Positions 27,601-36,718 of a DNA stretch of 64,000 bases are shown here, in pieces (positions within the stretch are counted from its first letter, which is position 1; the number at the start of each line of letters is the position of its first letter). Made by a program: the position numbers and the translations under genes. Source of the stretch: Mesorhizobium sp. L-2-11 (GTDB taxonomy: Bacteria; Pseudomonadota; Alphaproteobacteria; Rhizobiales; Rhizobiaceae). The stretch spans positions 3,550,001 through 3,614,000 of the forward strand of contig NZ_AP023257.1 in NCBI RefSeq assembly GCF_016756595.1, written 5' to 3'. The notes below the pieces were generated by a model. It was not told the DNA's origin and ran no database searches. It worked only from the letters and a program-made list of their open reading frames with translations.

Positions 27601-30600
27601 GGCTTGCCGCAATTTTCTGCAGGTCTGCTTCCAGCGCGCGCCTGAGAATGTCGCGGCCCTCGGCCAGTTTCTCGACCTGGCCGGCAACCAGCCCGTCGAT
27701 GCTCGACCGGCTTTCCGCCAGCTTGGCGAGATCGTCTTCAAGCGCCTTGGACAGGATCGAGCGGTCCTGGATGAGCTTCTCGGCGTGGCTGTTTACAAGA
27801 CCATTGACACTGCCGAGATCGGCCTCCAGCGCCCGCGCAAACTCTGCGCGATTGTCGGCCAGCTGCTGAGACTGGTCGGCGACGACACCCTTGATAGTAT
27901 CGAGGTCTGCTTCCAATGCGCGCCTGAGCAGGTCGCGGCCTTCGGCCAGCTTCTCGACCTGGCCGGAAACCAGCCCGTCGATGCTCGACCGGCTTTCCGC
28001 CAGCTTGGCGAGATCGTCTTCGAGCGCCTGGGACAGGGTCGAGCGGTCTGCGGCGAGCCTGTTCATGTGATCGGAGATCAGGCCGTTCACATTCTGCAGG
28101 TCGGTCTCCAACGCTTGCGACAGTTGACCACGGTCTTCCGCCAGCTTTTCGGACTGGCCTGAAATGACGTCCTTGATCGTGTTGAGATCAGATTCGAGCG
28201 CGCGCTTGAGAATGTCGCGGCCCTCGGCCAGCTTCTCGACCTGGCCGGCAACAAGCCCGTCGATGCTCGACCGGCTTTCGACCAGCTTGGCGAGATCGTC
28301 TTCGAGCGCCTTCGACAGGATCGAGCGGTCTTCGACAAGCTTTTCGGACTGGTCTGATATAACGCTTTTGATCGTGTTAAGATCGGATTCGAGCGCGCGC
28401 TTGAGAATGTCGCGACCCTCGGCCAGTTTCTCGACCTGCCCGGTAACCAGCCCATCGATACTCGACCGGCTTTCGGCCAGCTTGGCGAGATCGTCTTCGA
28501 GCGCCTTCGACAGGATTGAGCGGTCCTCGGCCAGCCTGTTCATGTGATCGGAGATAAGGCCATTGACGCTCTGCAGGTCGGTCTCCAACGCCTTCGAGAG
28601 CTGACCACGGTCTTCCGCCAGCTTTTCCGACTGGCCTGATAGGACCTCTTTGATCGTGTTGAGATCGGATTCGAGCGCGCGCTTGAGGATGTCGCGGCCC
28701 TCGGCCAGCTTCTCGACCTGGCCGGCAACCAGCCCGTCGATGCTCGACCGGCTTTCGGCCAGCTTGGCGAGATCGTCTTCGAGCGCCTTCGACAGGATGG
28801 AGCGGTCTTCTACAAGCTTTTCGGACTGGTCTGATATAACGCTTTTGATCGTGTTGAGATCGGATTCGAGCGCGCGCTTGAGAATGTCGCGACCCTCGGC
28901 CAGTTTCTCGACTTGCCCGGTAACCAGCCCATCGATGCTCGACCGGCTTTCGGCCAGCTTGGCGAGATCGTCTTCGAGCGCCTTCGACAGGACTGAACGG
29001 TCCTCGGCGAGCCTGTTCATGTGATCGGAGATAAGGCCATTGACGCTCTGCAGGTCGGTTTCCAACACCTTCGAGAGCTGGTCACGGTCTTCCGCCAGCT
29101 TTTCGGACTGGCCAGATATGACCTCCTTGATCGTGTTGAGATCGGATTCGAGCGCGCGCTTGAGGATGTTGCGGCCTTCGGCCAGCTTCTCGACCTGACC
29201 GGCGACCAGCCCGTCGATGCTCGACCGGCTCTCCGCCAATTTGGCAAGGTCTGCCTCGAGCGTTTGCGAAAGCAGGCTGCGATCGTCGGCGAGCCTGGCC
29301 GAATGGTCCTCGATCAGGCCTCGGATGCCGGAAAGGTCGTCCTGGAGCGAGCGCGAAAGCTCGCTGCGGTCCTCCGCCAGTTTGGCGGAATGGGTCTCCA
29401 TGAGACCCTTGATGCCGACAATGTCGGTTTCCAACGCCTTGGCGAGTAGGGCGCGACCTTCGGCGATCTTCTCGACCTGGCCAGCAACCAGGCCATCGAT
29501 GCTGGCGCGACTGTCGGCCAGCTTGCCGAGATCGGCATCGAGAGCGCGTGAAAGAATGCTGCGACCCTCGGCGAGCTTGCCAACATGACCGGCAACCATT
29601 TCGTCAATGATCGTGCGGGCTTGTACAAGTTTTCCGGAGTCTTCGTTCAAGGCCTGCGAAAGCCTGTTGCGGCCTTCTTCGAGCCGTTCGAGATGGCTGC
29701 CGAGCGACGCATCGATGGCGGCGCGCGACTCGTTGACCTTGCGCAGATCCTCTTCGAGGGCGCGCGAGATCAGGTTGCGGCCTTCTGCAAGCCTTTGCAC
29801 CTGGTCGGTGACAGCCGCGTCGATGCCGGCGCGGCTTTCGGCGAATTTCTCCAGATCGGCCTGCATGGCCGCCGTCATCTGTTCGCGGCTTTCGGAAAGC
29901 TTGCGGCTGTGATTCTCGACAGCCTCTTCGATGCCGACGCGGGCATCGGCAAGCCGCTGGATGTCGGCGTCGAAGGCGCGCGACACCACATGACGGGCCG
30001 CTTCCATGCGGCCGGCGAAATCGCCGGCGCGTGCTTCGAGCATGGACGAGGTCGACGAAACGATGTCGGCCATGTCGGCACCGATCTGGGTCTTGCCCTG
30101 ATCGATCATCGCCGAAAGCGTCTCCTTGCTCTCCTGGAAGGTGTGGGCGATTTCGCGCGCGCGCTCGACCAGGGTCTCGTTGATCTGGCGTGCGCGGGCC
30201 TCGAGCGCGGCGTTGAGCTTTTGGGTGCCGGTGTCCAGCGCTTCGGCGCGGGTCTGGAACTCACTGATCAGCACCTGGCCGCGTTCGGCCAGCGTCCGCT
30301 CGATGCCGTCAAGGCTGGCTTCAAATTCGGAGTTGAGCGTGCGTGCGGCGCCGCCGAGCAGCGACACCATGCCGGAGGTCCGATCGTCGAGCAGATCGGT
30401 CAGCGACCGGGTGAGGCCGTCGGTCGTCTCCGTCAGCTTGGCAATGCGTGTGTCGAGAAGGCTGGCGAAGGCTTCGCCGGAGGTCGACAGCCGGTCGGTG
30501 ATGGATTCGAGCCGGCCTTCCACCGAATCGAAGATCGACAGCGAGCTTTGGTTGATCCTGTCGATCAGCGTGTCGCCGGAATTGGTGATGGTCATCGACA

Positions 30601-31756
30601 GGTTGGTCGAGGCGTTGAGGATGCTGTCGCGAATGACGTCGCTGGCAGCCCCGATTTCGTCCTTCAGCGTCTCATGCGCGCCGGTGATCGTGGCGCGCAC
30701 GCGTTCGGCGTGGCTGACCACCGCTTCGCGCTCGCTGCCCAGCCCGTCGACAAGCGAGCGAATGCGGGATTCATTCTCCGAATAGGAGCGCTCGATCTGG
30801 TTGACCTCGCTGTGGACCAGGGTTTCGAGTTCGACGGCACGTGCAAGCGTGCGCTCGATGCCTTCACCCATGGCCGCAACCTCGCGGCGGACGGCTTGCC
30901 CGATCATCATGACGCGATCCTGGGCGATTTGCTCCGGCTCGGTCAGGCGGAAAGCCACTTCCGTCATCGACTGAGCGGCGATGCGCATCTCCTGGGCGCG
31001 GCGAATCATGGCTGCAAACGCCCAGAACAGGAGGATCGGCAGGATCGCAGCGATCGCCAGGCCAATCAGTTCGGGACGGGCGAGAAACTGGCCGGGGGTG
31101 CGGATTTGCCAAATGCCTGGGCCAAACAGCAGATTGGCCAATGCACCGGCGCCGGCAATCCAGGCGAGCGAAACGAGCGCCACGACCCAATAGATCGTGT
31201 TCGAGGCACGCCGATTGAGGGTGTGCAGCAGCGTCTTGTAATCTTTTTGACGAGGATCGTTGGCCGGCGTGAAGCCGGCCGGCTGCGTGCCGTTGCGCGT
31301 TTCAATGGGGCGCGTTTCAATGGGGCGCGTTTCATCACGGCGCGTTTCAACAGGGCGCAGTTCAGCAGGGCGCGGTTCAGCCGGCTTGGCGGTTGCCGCT
31401 TCTCTCTGGTCCTGGGCTCTATGGTCCTGATTGGCGGCAGGCTCGGCATTCTGGCTCAGATTGGCGACAGGCTCGTCATTCTGGCTCAGATTGGCGACAG
31501 GCTCGTCATTCTGGCTCTGGTTGACGACAGGCGCGGCATTCTGGTTCTGGTTGGCGACAGGCTCGGCATCCTGGTCACGGCCCTCGCGTGCCAACTCATC
31601 GGCGGCCTGCGATATCTGCGCTTCCAGATCCTCCATCGACGCTGCGATGTCGAGGTCGCCGCCGGTATCGCCGCTCAGATCGATTTCAAGTGCTTTTTCG
31701 AGTTCCCTGGCTACGTCGTTGTCGAGCGTTCTTGTCGTCGTTGTTTTCTTCGCCAT
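24623..31756 (-). CDS. Giant membrane-anchored coiled-coil protein, GPR/RgsE (growth pole ring) homologue
   Basis: 2377 residues. The frame is open to 31981, but ATG 31756 (MAKKTTTTRT) is the sensible start. The order is: an acidic N-terminus; residues about 65-110, five 10-residue repeats of the EPVANLSQND type; residues 130-155, RPIET repeats; two membrane helices at about 187-211 and 229-250; then about 1900 residues of Ala/Glu/Arg-rich coiled coil with apolipoprotein-like repeats; a Pro-rich linker; and a conserved globular C-terminus (residues about 2260-2377, with IDHDASIELWNRYRSGERD). Residues about 840-1425 are built from alternating 36- and 29-residue repeats that are nearly identical. 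The size, paired helices and coiled coil fit GPR of Agrobacterium and RgsE of Sinorhizobium, which organise unipolar growth. That match is from memory. Such frames are often mislabelled kinesin. Confidence 0.82.
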   Translation of the reverse strand: MAKKTTTTRTLDNDVARELEKALEIDLSGDTGGDLDIAASMEDLEAQISQAADELAREGRDQDAEPVANQNQNAAPVVNQSQNDEPVANLSQNDEPVANLSQNAEPAANQDHRAQDQREAATAKPAEPRPAELRPVETRRDETRPIETRPIETRNGTQPAGFTPANDPRQKDYKTLLHTLNRRASNTIYWVVALVSLAWIAGAGALANLLFGPGIWQIRTPGQFLARPELIGLAIAAILPILLFWAFAAMIRRAQEMRIAAQSMTEVAFRLTEPEQIAQDRVMMIGQAVRREVAAMGEGIERTLARAVELETLVHSEVNQIERSYSENESRIRSLVDGLGSEREAVVSHAERVRATITGAHETLKDEIGAASDVIRDSILNASTNLSMTITNSGDTLIDRINQSSLSIFDSVEGRLESITDRLSTSGEAFASLLDTRIAKLTETTDGLTRSLTDLLDDRTSGMVSLLGGAARTLNSEFEASLDGIERTLAERGQVLISEFQTRAEALDTGTQKLNAALEARARQINETLVERAREIAHTFQESKETLSAMIDQGKTQIGADMADIVSSTSSMLEARAGDFAGRMEAARHVVSRAFDADIQRLADARVGIEEAVENHSRKLSESREQMTAAMQADLEKFAESRAGIDAAVTDQVQRLAEGRNLISRALEEDLRKVNESRAAIDASLGSHLERLEEGRNRLSQALNEDSGKLVQARTIIDEMVAGHVGKLAEGRSILSRALDADLGKLADSRASIDGLVAGQVEKIAEGRALLAKALETDIVGIKGLMETHSAKLAEDRSELSRSLQDDLSGIRGLIEDHSARLADDRSLLSQTLEADLAKLAESRSSIDGLVAGQVEKLAEGRNILKRALESDLNTIKEVISGQSEKLAEDRDQLSKVLETDLQSVNGLISDHMNRLAEDRSVLSKALEDDLAKLAESRSSIDGLVTGQVEKLAEGRDILKRALESDLNTIKSVISDQSEKLVEDRSILSKALEDDLAKLAESRSSIDGLVAGQVEKLAEGRDILKRALESDLNTIKEVLSGQSEKLAEDRGQLSKALETDLQSVNGLISDHMNRLAEDRSILSKALEDDLAKLAESRSSIDGLVTGQVEKLAEGRDILKRALESDLNTIKSVISDQSEKLVEDRSILSKALEDDLAKLVESRSSIDGLVAGQVEKLAEGRDILKRALESDLNTIKDVISGQSEKLAEDRGQLSQALETDLQNVNGLISDHMNRLAADRSTLSQALEDDLAKLAESRSSIDGLVSGQVEKLAEGRDLLRRALEADLDTIKGVVADQSQQLADNRAEFARALEADLGSVNGLVNSHAEKLIQDRSILSKALEDDLAKLAESRSSIDGLVAGQVEKLAEGRDILRRALEADLQKIAASRSDIDDIIAGHVGKLAEGRDALTRALEDDLARLADTRKDVDRSLSGHIDQIAARSTDISDAIAADVEKIEQAFSRQTGIIEERAGTMERALSTGVDNVRNVLEKSAVFVAGALREKVMEVTSALHEQAGAAFSDADRKIAERAEQTSAALLARAEDIARTFEEADRRLAARAENTSSALVARAEDTSSAIMARLDDTSNSLLARAQETADQLAARASEIAGTFDAADQKLVARAVETAQSLAARAGDILRNFEGADERLSVRIGESAEALAARASDLGRIFDAADQQLISRIAEGSEALSARASEIGRIFDEADHRLVSRIADSTSTIGEHADNIVGAFASTEQRVAERARQTGQDLAVHAREIEQALAGADERLASSAAAAAARVEEQVAGVENRLVHTTETIGQKLNEQVSTAEAQLISRANSIAETFTAVGQHIGQSTNDAAKTIGTNTRELNTMLAARSAEISKILDETARPLVERFAHGGSELQKSMQEVTERATEKLRSENAALVDALASRTAETLSAVEGARSTLADSVADLIGRMSTSSAELGQLIEQAVANLGQVDERLTGSTKSFAATTEKAAQTFASSARLVDSNTTRLTELSSSTLREVASIATKFDEHSRLLSSASDLLSSAQSNLEHTLERQSSLEDLAVGLVKKSEDLEKVIRSFEDLVGQTLQNAEGKTLESADKIRTSIADVVDSATKRFAEATEEMRHTASSIKSELDLTRAELKKGVIEMPEEAKESTTAIRRAVSEQINALKELSEIVAKSGRSTDSSEPRNLRPTQQTPAPRATEPLRRPPAPEPLSPQAPSGDTALRGDLERPAETAPRQRDPNGRTPQGGWVRDLLTGASREDAAKPAAPSEAPRSAAPAQRSPLHVVESLNSLSVDIARAIDHDASIELWNRYRSGERDVFTRRLYTLKGQQTFDEIRRKYQMEAEFRAAVDRYCDDFEKLLKDVSRNDRDNMMAQTYLTSDTGKVYTMLAHASGRLH
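28175..29240 (-). repeat. 477-bp super-repeat inside the GPR-like gene
   Basis: A marker string (GATCGTGTT) recurs at 28175, 28370, 28652, 28847 and 29129, so the spacing is exactly 195, 282, 195 and 282 bases. The 477-bp unit (159 codons, made of blocks of 36, 29, 29, 36 and 29 residues) is therefore present at least twice in tandem, with diverging partial copies outside. Differences that mark the phase, such as LVTGQ against LVAGQ, are conserved between units, which indicates block duplication. Confidence 0.9.
31295..31385 (-). repeat. 15-bp in-frame tandem repeats (RPIET) in the GPR-like gene
   Basis: About six copies of a 15-bp unit close to GGCGCGTTTCAATGG on the plus strand, encoding five-residue RPxET/RRDET repeats just before the membrane helices. 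Length is a multiple of three per unit, so copy-number change keeps the frame. Confidence 0.8.
31431..31572 (-). repeat. 30-bp in-frame tandem repeats near the N-terminus of the GPR-like gene
   Basis: About four and a half copies of a 30-bp unit, the two central ones identical over the unit. They encode ten-residue repeats of the form EPVANLSQND with Asn/Gln-rich variants at the flanks. Located in the cytoplasmic N-terminal segment. Confidence 0.85.
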
Positions 31757-32048
31757 GCCTTCGCTACCCTGTACAAGCTGCCGCGGGACTTGTTGGTTTT
31801 GCTTTTCGTGTCCCACGCAAGAGGCTGAAAATGGACCTTTCGTATCGTAATGACACACCGGGGTAAAGAAAACATGCTTTCGGCGCGATACGTAAAACTT
31901 TAAATATAAGGTTAACAGAACTGTGATTCCGGCGCCGCTATCGCAACATTTTTCCGGGCCAATCATTAACCCGTCGTCCACGGGATGGGCCTATTTTTTT
32001 GGCGGCTGCCTGGTTTTTTGGCCGCTGGAAGAACGGAGTTGCAGAGTC

Positions 32049-32417
32049 ATGCGTGGCGAAAACGGCATTGCCTTCTCGATGCCCGGCGGCGATGTGTCGG
32101 GAACGGCCGGGTCACGGCCCGTGGACCTGGCGCATCTGGCGCGCCAGACGATGGGCGACCGTAGCCTCGAACAGGAGGTGCTGGCGCTATTCGTGCAGCA
32201 GGCATTGTCGGTTCGCGACAGGATCGTCGACGCCGATGTGAAGCAAAGACTGCTCCTGGCGCATGGGCTGAAAGGCTCGGCGCGTGGCGTCGGCGCCTTT
32301 GCTGTTGCCGATTGCGCCGGCGCGATCGAACTTCAACCTGAAGATACCAATACCCTCAAGCGGCTTGGCTCGCTGATCGAAGAAGTCCGCGATTTCGTCG
32401 CCGCCATCAGCCGTTAA
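32049..32417 (+). CDS. Hpt-domain phosphotransfer protein
   Basis: 122 residues. A four-helix histidine phosphotransfer domain with the phospho-accepting histidine H72 in LLLAHGLKGSARGVGAF, the canonical HxLKGSAxxxGA motif. No kinase or receiver domain is attached, so it is an orphan shuttle. ATG 32049 is preceded by CGGAG at 10 nt; the frame is open further upstream but without a better start. It diverges from the GPR-like gene across 292 nt that should contain both promoters. The partner is unknown. Confidence 0.85.
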   Translation: MRGENGIAFSMPGGDVSGTAGSRPVDLAHLARQTMGDRSLEQEVLALFVQQALSVRDRIVDADVKQRLLLAHGLKGSARGVGAFAVADCAGAIELQPEDTNTLKRLGSLIEEVRDFVAAISR

Positions 32418-32517
32418 ACCCATTTCCGAAAAAAACGGCATAGAGCGCCGCTTTCGTGCCGCAGTTGACTTGTCAGCGGGAGTGATTATCTCGGCTGGGA
32501 CTCCCTTCAGGTGACAA

Positions 32518-32838
32518 ATGACCAAGCTGACCTTCATCGCCCATGACGGCACACAATTTGACGTGGATGCCGAAAACGGCTCGACCGTCATGGAGAACGC
32601 GATCCGCAACGCCGTGCCGGGGATCGAGGCCGAATGCGGCGGCGCCTGCGCCTGCGCGACCTGTCATGTCTATGTCGATGAGGCGTGGACGGCGGAGGTC
32701 GGCGAGCCGGAAGCGATGGAAGAGGACATGCTGGACTTCGCCTACGACGTCCAGCCGAACTCACGGCTCTCCTGTCAGATCAAGGTGCGCGACGCTCTCG
32801 ACGGCCTGGTTGTGCGCGTGCCCGCCCGCCAGGGCTGA
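32518..32838 (+). CDS. [2Fe-2S] ferredoxin, adrenodoxin type
   Basis: 106 residues. The cluster ligands are C40, C46, C49 (C-x5-C-x2-C within [16 protein letters not shown]) and C86 (SRLSCQIKV), the adrenodoxin/FdxB pattern. One extra cysteine (C44) lies inside the loop. A soluble one-electron carrier. A TrxB-like ferredoxin-NADP reductase gene lies 220 nt downstream, so the two may form an electron chain to a monooxygenase or to cluster assembly. The stop codon lies inside a small tandem repeat. Confidence 0.92.
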   Translation: MTKLTFIAHDGTQFDVDAENGSTVMENAIRNAVPGIEAECGGACACATCHVYVDEAWTAEVGEPEAMEEDMLDFAYDVQPNSRLSCQIKVRDALDGLVVRVPARQG

Positions 32839-32874
32839 AGCGTGAAGGCTGAAGCGTGGAGGCTTAAGCGCTGG
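32833..32874 (+). repeat. Three 14-bp tandem repeats at the ferredoxin stop codon
   Basis: Units at 32833-32846, 32847-32860 and 32861-32874 follow GGCTGAAGCGTGAA with one to four differences. The TGA of the ferredoxin gene is inside the first unit. Confidence 0.8.
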
Positions 32875-32985
32875 ATATAGCCGATTCTTTCGGCCCCCGC
32901 TTGGCAGCGGGCCAATGGTCATGCAGTGTCGCGCCGTTCTCTACAGCGCGGCGCGGGTCCCCAGAACACGCAGAGCATGCTGTAG

Positions 32986-34089
<1,104 letters not shown>

Positions 34090-34130
34090 GCTCTTATTCC
34101 ACGAGACTCGACCTTACCGTCTGGCCGAAG

Positions 34131-34748
34131 CTACCCCGGCAGCCGGCCGTTCTCGATGCGCTGCATGCGATAGCGCAGCAGCCGCAGGATGCGGCTTTCG
34201 AAATTGATGGTTTCGACGCGATCGAATTGCATCTGGGCACGGTCGTGCTTGGCAAGAATAGCGGCCGAGATCTCCGCTGCCTTGGCCTTGGCCTGCTGGC
34301 AAGTCTTGCGCGGGTGGGTCGCCTTCAGCGCAGCCTCGAGTTCGCTGGCATGGTTCTTGGCGATCTCGACATGGCGGTCCTCATGGCGCTTGATGTCGGC
34401 CGACAATGTATCCCAAAACAGCCTTACGCCGGCATCAGCCTTGCGCGGGCGGCGCCACTCGGGAAGGATCACCTTGACCTTGAGCGTGACGTCGGCGTCA
34501 GCAATCGCGCAGGAGTTCGATTTTTGCGCATAGCTGACGCGGGTGGTGAACGCCATCTGCGTGGCGCCTGGATGCCGCATCCCGGTGCTTTTCACCTGGG
34601 GCCCAAGTTTCGTAAGCTGGGATCCGATATCATCGAGCGTTCTGCCGCCGATGCTGAAATAGCTATATGTCTTAACCAAACTCGCCGTGCCCGCCGGCAA
34701 GGCAGAACAAGCGAGCATCAGGGCGCAAAGCAGTGATCGTTTCATCAT
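34131..34748 (-). CDS. DUF922 putative secreted Zn-dependent protease
   Basis: About 205 residues. Signal peptide MMKRSLLCALMLACSALPAGTAS, then SYFSIGGRTLDDIGSQL typical of DUF922. A metalloprotease-like HExxH occurs as HEDRH within IKRHEDRHVEIAKNH, with the usual CQQAKAKA segment after it. The start is ATG 34748 or the adjacent ATG 34745, both after AGAGG. Probably exported; activity is predicted from the motif only. Divergent from folP. Confidence 0.8.
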   Translation of the reverse strand: MMKRSLLCALMLACSALPAGTASLVKTYSYFSIGGRTLDDIGSQLTKLGPQVKSTGMRHPGATQMAFTTRVSYAQKSNSCAIADADVTLKVKVILPEWRRPRKADAGVRLFWDTLSADIKRHEDRHVEIAKNHASELEAALKATHPRKTCQQAKAKAAEISAAILAKHDRAQMQFDRVETINFESRILRLLRYRMQRIENGRLPG

Positions 34749-34832
34749 GTTGCCTCTTTGCCTACCATGCGCTACGGCCGCTGCCGGCGCAACGGAATTG
34801 ATCTTTGGCGGATCACACATGGTTGATCGACA

Positions 34833-35684
34833 ATGACGACAATGACAACAGGGCGATGGCAGCTGGCGCATGGGCGCCATTTCGACCTTGCCGGCAAGGC
34901 GGTGATCGTCGGGATCCTCAATGTCACGCCGGACAGTTTTTCCGACGGCGGGCTGTTCGTCGCGCCCGAACAGGCGATCGCTCAGGCGCGCCGGATGGTG
35001 GAAGAGGGGGCCTCCGTCATTGACGTCGGTGGGGAATCGACACGCCCCGGCGCATCTCCGGTAGGCCTCGAGGAAGAGCAGGCCCGCGTGCTGCCTGTCA
35101 TCGAGGCGCTCGCCGGGCTCGGCGAGGCGCTGATTTCAGTCGACACCTATCGGGAGGACACCGCCCGGCTCGCCGTCGCCGCCGGCGCGCATATCCTCAA
35201 CGACGTCTGGGGCCTGCAACGCGAACCGGGCATCGCGCGGGTCGCGGCCGAGACCGGCGCCGGGCTTGTCATCATGCACACCGGGCGTGACAGGCAAACA
35301 CTGCCCGACGTGATCGAAGATCAGTTTTTCTTCCTCGGGAAGTCGCTGGAAATCGCCCGGCGAAGCGGCGTTGCCGACGATCAGATCGTGCTCGATCCGG
35401 GCTTTGGCTTCGCCAAGGAAACCGCGGAGGAAAATCTCGACCTGATGGCACGGTTTTCCGAGCTCGGTACTTTGGGATTTCCGCTGATGGCCGGTACATC
35501 GCGAAAGCGCTTCATCGGCGCCGTCACCGGCCGCGACGCTTCGGCCAGGGGGGCCGGAACAGCGGCGACGAGCGTCATACTGAGGCTCAAGGGCGCGCAG
35601 CTTTTTCGCGTCCACGATGTCGCAATCAATGTGGATGCGCTGGCGGTTGCGGATGCTATGCTGGCGCGTGAAACCGCCGCATAG
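34833..35684 (+). CDS. folP: Dihydropteroate synthase
   Basis: 283 residues; condenses p-aminobenzoate with the pterin pyrophosphate in folate synthesis and is the sulfonamide target. Both family signatures are present: ILNVTPDSFSDGG near residue 30 and DVGGESTRPGA near residue 65. The SRKRF phosphate/pterin site is GTSRKRFIG. First of three folate genes in order (folP, folB, folK). It starts at an ATG 81 nt upstream of the first conserved strand; a second in-frame ATG three codons later is possible. Confidence 0.95.
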   Translation: MTTMTTGRWQLAHGRHFDLAGKAVIVGILNVTPDSFSDGGLFVAPEQAIAQARRMVEEGASVIDVGGESTRPGASPVGLEEEQARVLPVIEALAGLGEALISVDTYREDTARLAVAAGAHILNDVWGLQREPGIARVAAETGAGLVIMHTGRDRQTLPDVIEDQFFFLGKSLEIARRSGVADDQIVLDPGFGFAKETAEENLDLMARFSELGTLGFPLMAGTSRKRFIGAVTGRDASARGAGTAATSVILRLKGAQLFRVHDVAINVDALAVADAMLARETAA

Positions 35685-35699
35685 CTCGCAAACCGAAAT

Positions 35700-35778
35700 G
35701 CGTAGATCAAAAGCCTTAGAGCGTAGTCTGTGCGCCCAAGCGGACGCGCATCGCTTTAACCGAGCAGGACGCTGAGCG
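35700..35778. repeat. Imperfect rhizobial intergenic palindrome between folP and folB
   Basis: The gap holds an imperfect dyad: TTAGAGCG near 35716 and CGCTTTAA near 35752, with GTGCGC and GCGCATC inside. Elements of this look are scattered between genes in Mesorhizobium-like genomes. It could act as a processing or attenuation site between folP and folB. Confidence 0.4.
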
Positions 35779-36138
35779 ATGTATGTCATCCGCATGAAAA
35801 ATTGCGCCTTCTTCGCCCGGCACGGCGTGCTGGATGAGGAGGAGACGCTCGGCCAGCGTTTCTATGTCGACGCTGCGCTCACCGTCGAACCCGGCCGCGC
35901 GCTGGTCGATGATTCCATCGAGGATACCGTCCACTATGGCGTTGCCTTCGGGGTGATCGAAAAGATCATCACCGGGGAGAGGCGTTTTCTGATTGAAGCG
36001 CTGGCGCTGGAGGTGGCCCGGGCGCTGACGGCCCGCTTTCCCCAGATAAAAAAGGCCGAGATCACTGTGCGCAAGCCGAACGCGCCGGTGCCCGGCGTGC
36101 TCGATCATGTCGAGGTGACAGTTGTCTGGCCTGAATAA
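35779..36138 (+). CDS. folB: Dihydroneopterin aldolase
   Basis: 119 residues. Retro-aldol cleavage of dihydroneopterin in folate synthesis. Conserved features are NCAFFARHGVLDEEETLGQRFYVD (with the active-site Glu region), DTVHYGV and RKPNAPVPGVLDHVEV with the catalytic lysine. The family's usual length is about 120. The folK start lies 17 nt inside its 3' end, so the two are translationally coupled. Confidence 0.95.
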   Translation: MYVIRMKNCAFFARHGVLDEEETLGQRFYVDAALTVEPGRALVDDSIEDTVHYGVAFGVIEKIITGERRFLIEALALEVARALTARFPQIKKAEITVRKPNAPVPGVLDHVEVTVVWPE

Positions 36139-36634
36139 CACGGTCTATCTCAGCCTTGGCGGCAATCTCGGCGACCCGGCAAGGTCGATGGGCGCGGCGC
36201 TGCGCCTGCTGGACGCCAACGAGAACACGCGCGTCGTTGTGGTCTCCTCGCTTTACCGCACGCCGCCCTGGGGCAAGCTCGACCAGCCGGATTTTCTCAA
36301 TGCGGCCGCCGAAATTTCGACCGTGCTCGCACCACACGCATTGCTCGATCTCTGTCTCGACGTCGAGCGCAGGCTGAAGCGGGTGCGCGAGGAGCGCTGG
36401 GGTCCACGGCTGATCGACATCGACATTCTGGTGTTCGGCGATCGGATCATCCACGAAACCGGGCTGGAGGTGCCGCATCCGCGCATGCTGGAGCGCGCCT
36501 TCGTTCTGGCGCCGCTGGCCGAGATCGCGCCTGACCTGACCGTCGACGGCAAAAGCGTGGCGGAGCGGCTTGCCGCTCTCGACAGCGCCGGCATCGAGCG
36601 ACTGCCGTCTGGCCGGGACTGGTGGCTGACTTGA
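36122..36634 (+). CDS. folK: 2-amino-4-hydroxy-6-hydroxymethyldihydropteridine pyrophosphokinase
   Basis: 170 residues; transfers pyrophosphate from ATP to the pterin alcohol. Motifs: YLSLGGNLGDP at the N-terminus, SSLYRTPPWG, FLNAAAEIST, and the signature RWGPRLIDIDILVFGD followed by VPHPRMLERAFVL. Overlaps folB by 17 bases. Supplies the substrate of FolP, so folP, folB and folK form one pathway block. Confidence 0.96.
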   Translation: MSGLNNTVYLSLGGNLGDPARSMGAALRLLDANENTRVVVVSSLYRTPPWGKLDQPDFLNAAAEISTVLAPHALLDLCLDVERRLKRVREERWGPRLIDIDILVFGDRIIHETGLEVPHPRMLERAFVLAPLAEIAPDLTVDGKSVAERLAALDSAGIERLPSGRDWWLT

Positions 36635-36718
36635 CGTCTTAGTGAGAAATCCGGGCTAAATGCGGGCCGCAATCATCAACGGCAGTTGCATTGCCTGAGG
36701 CAATTGCCCCGCGCGAAG

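Noticed and set aside
25026..31828. Long open frames on the plus strand opposite the GPR-like gene (544, 807 and 747 codons)
   Set aside because: They mirror the repeats of the minus-strand gene. High GC and repeat structure open the antisense frames. The minus frame has membrane helices, repeats and a conserved C-terminus, while these have only biased composition.
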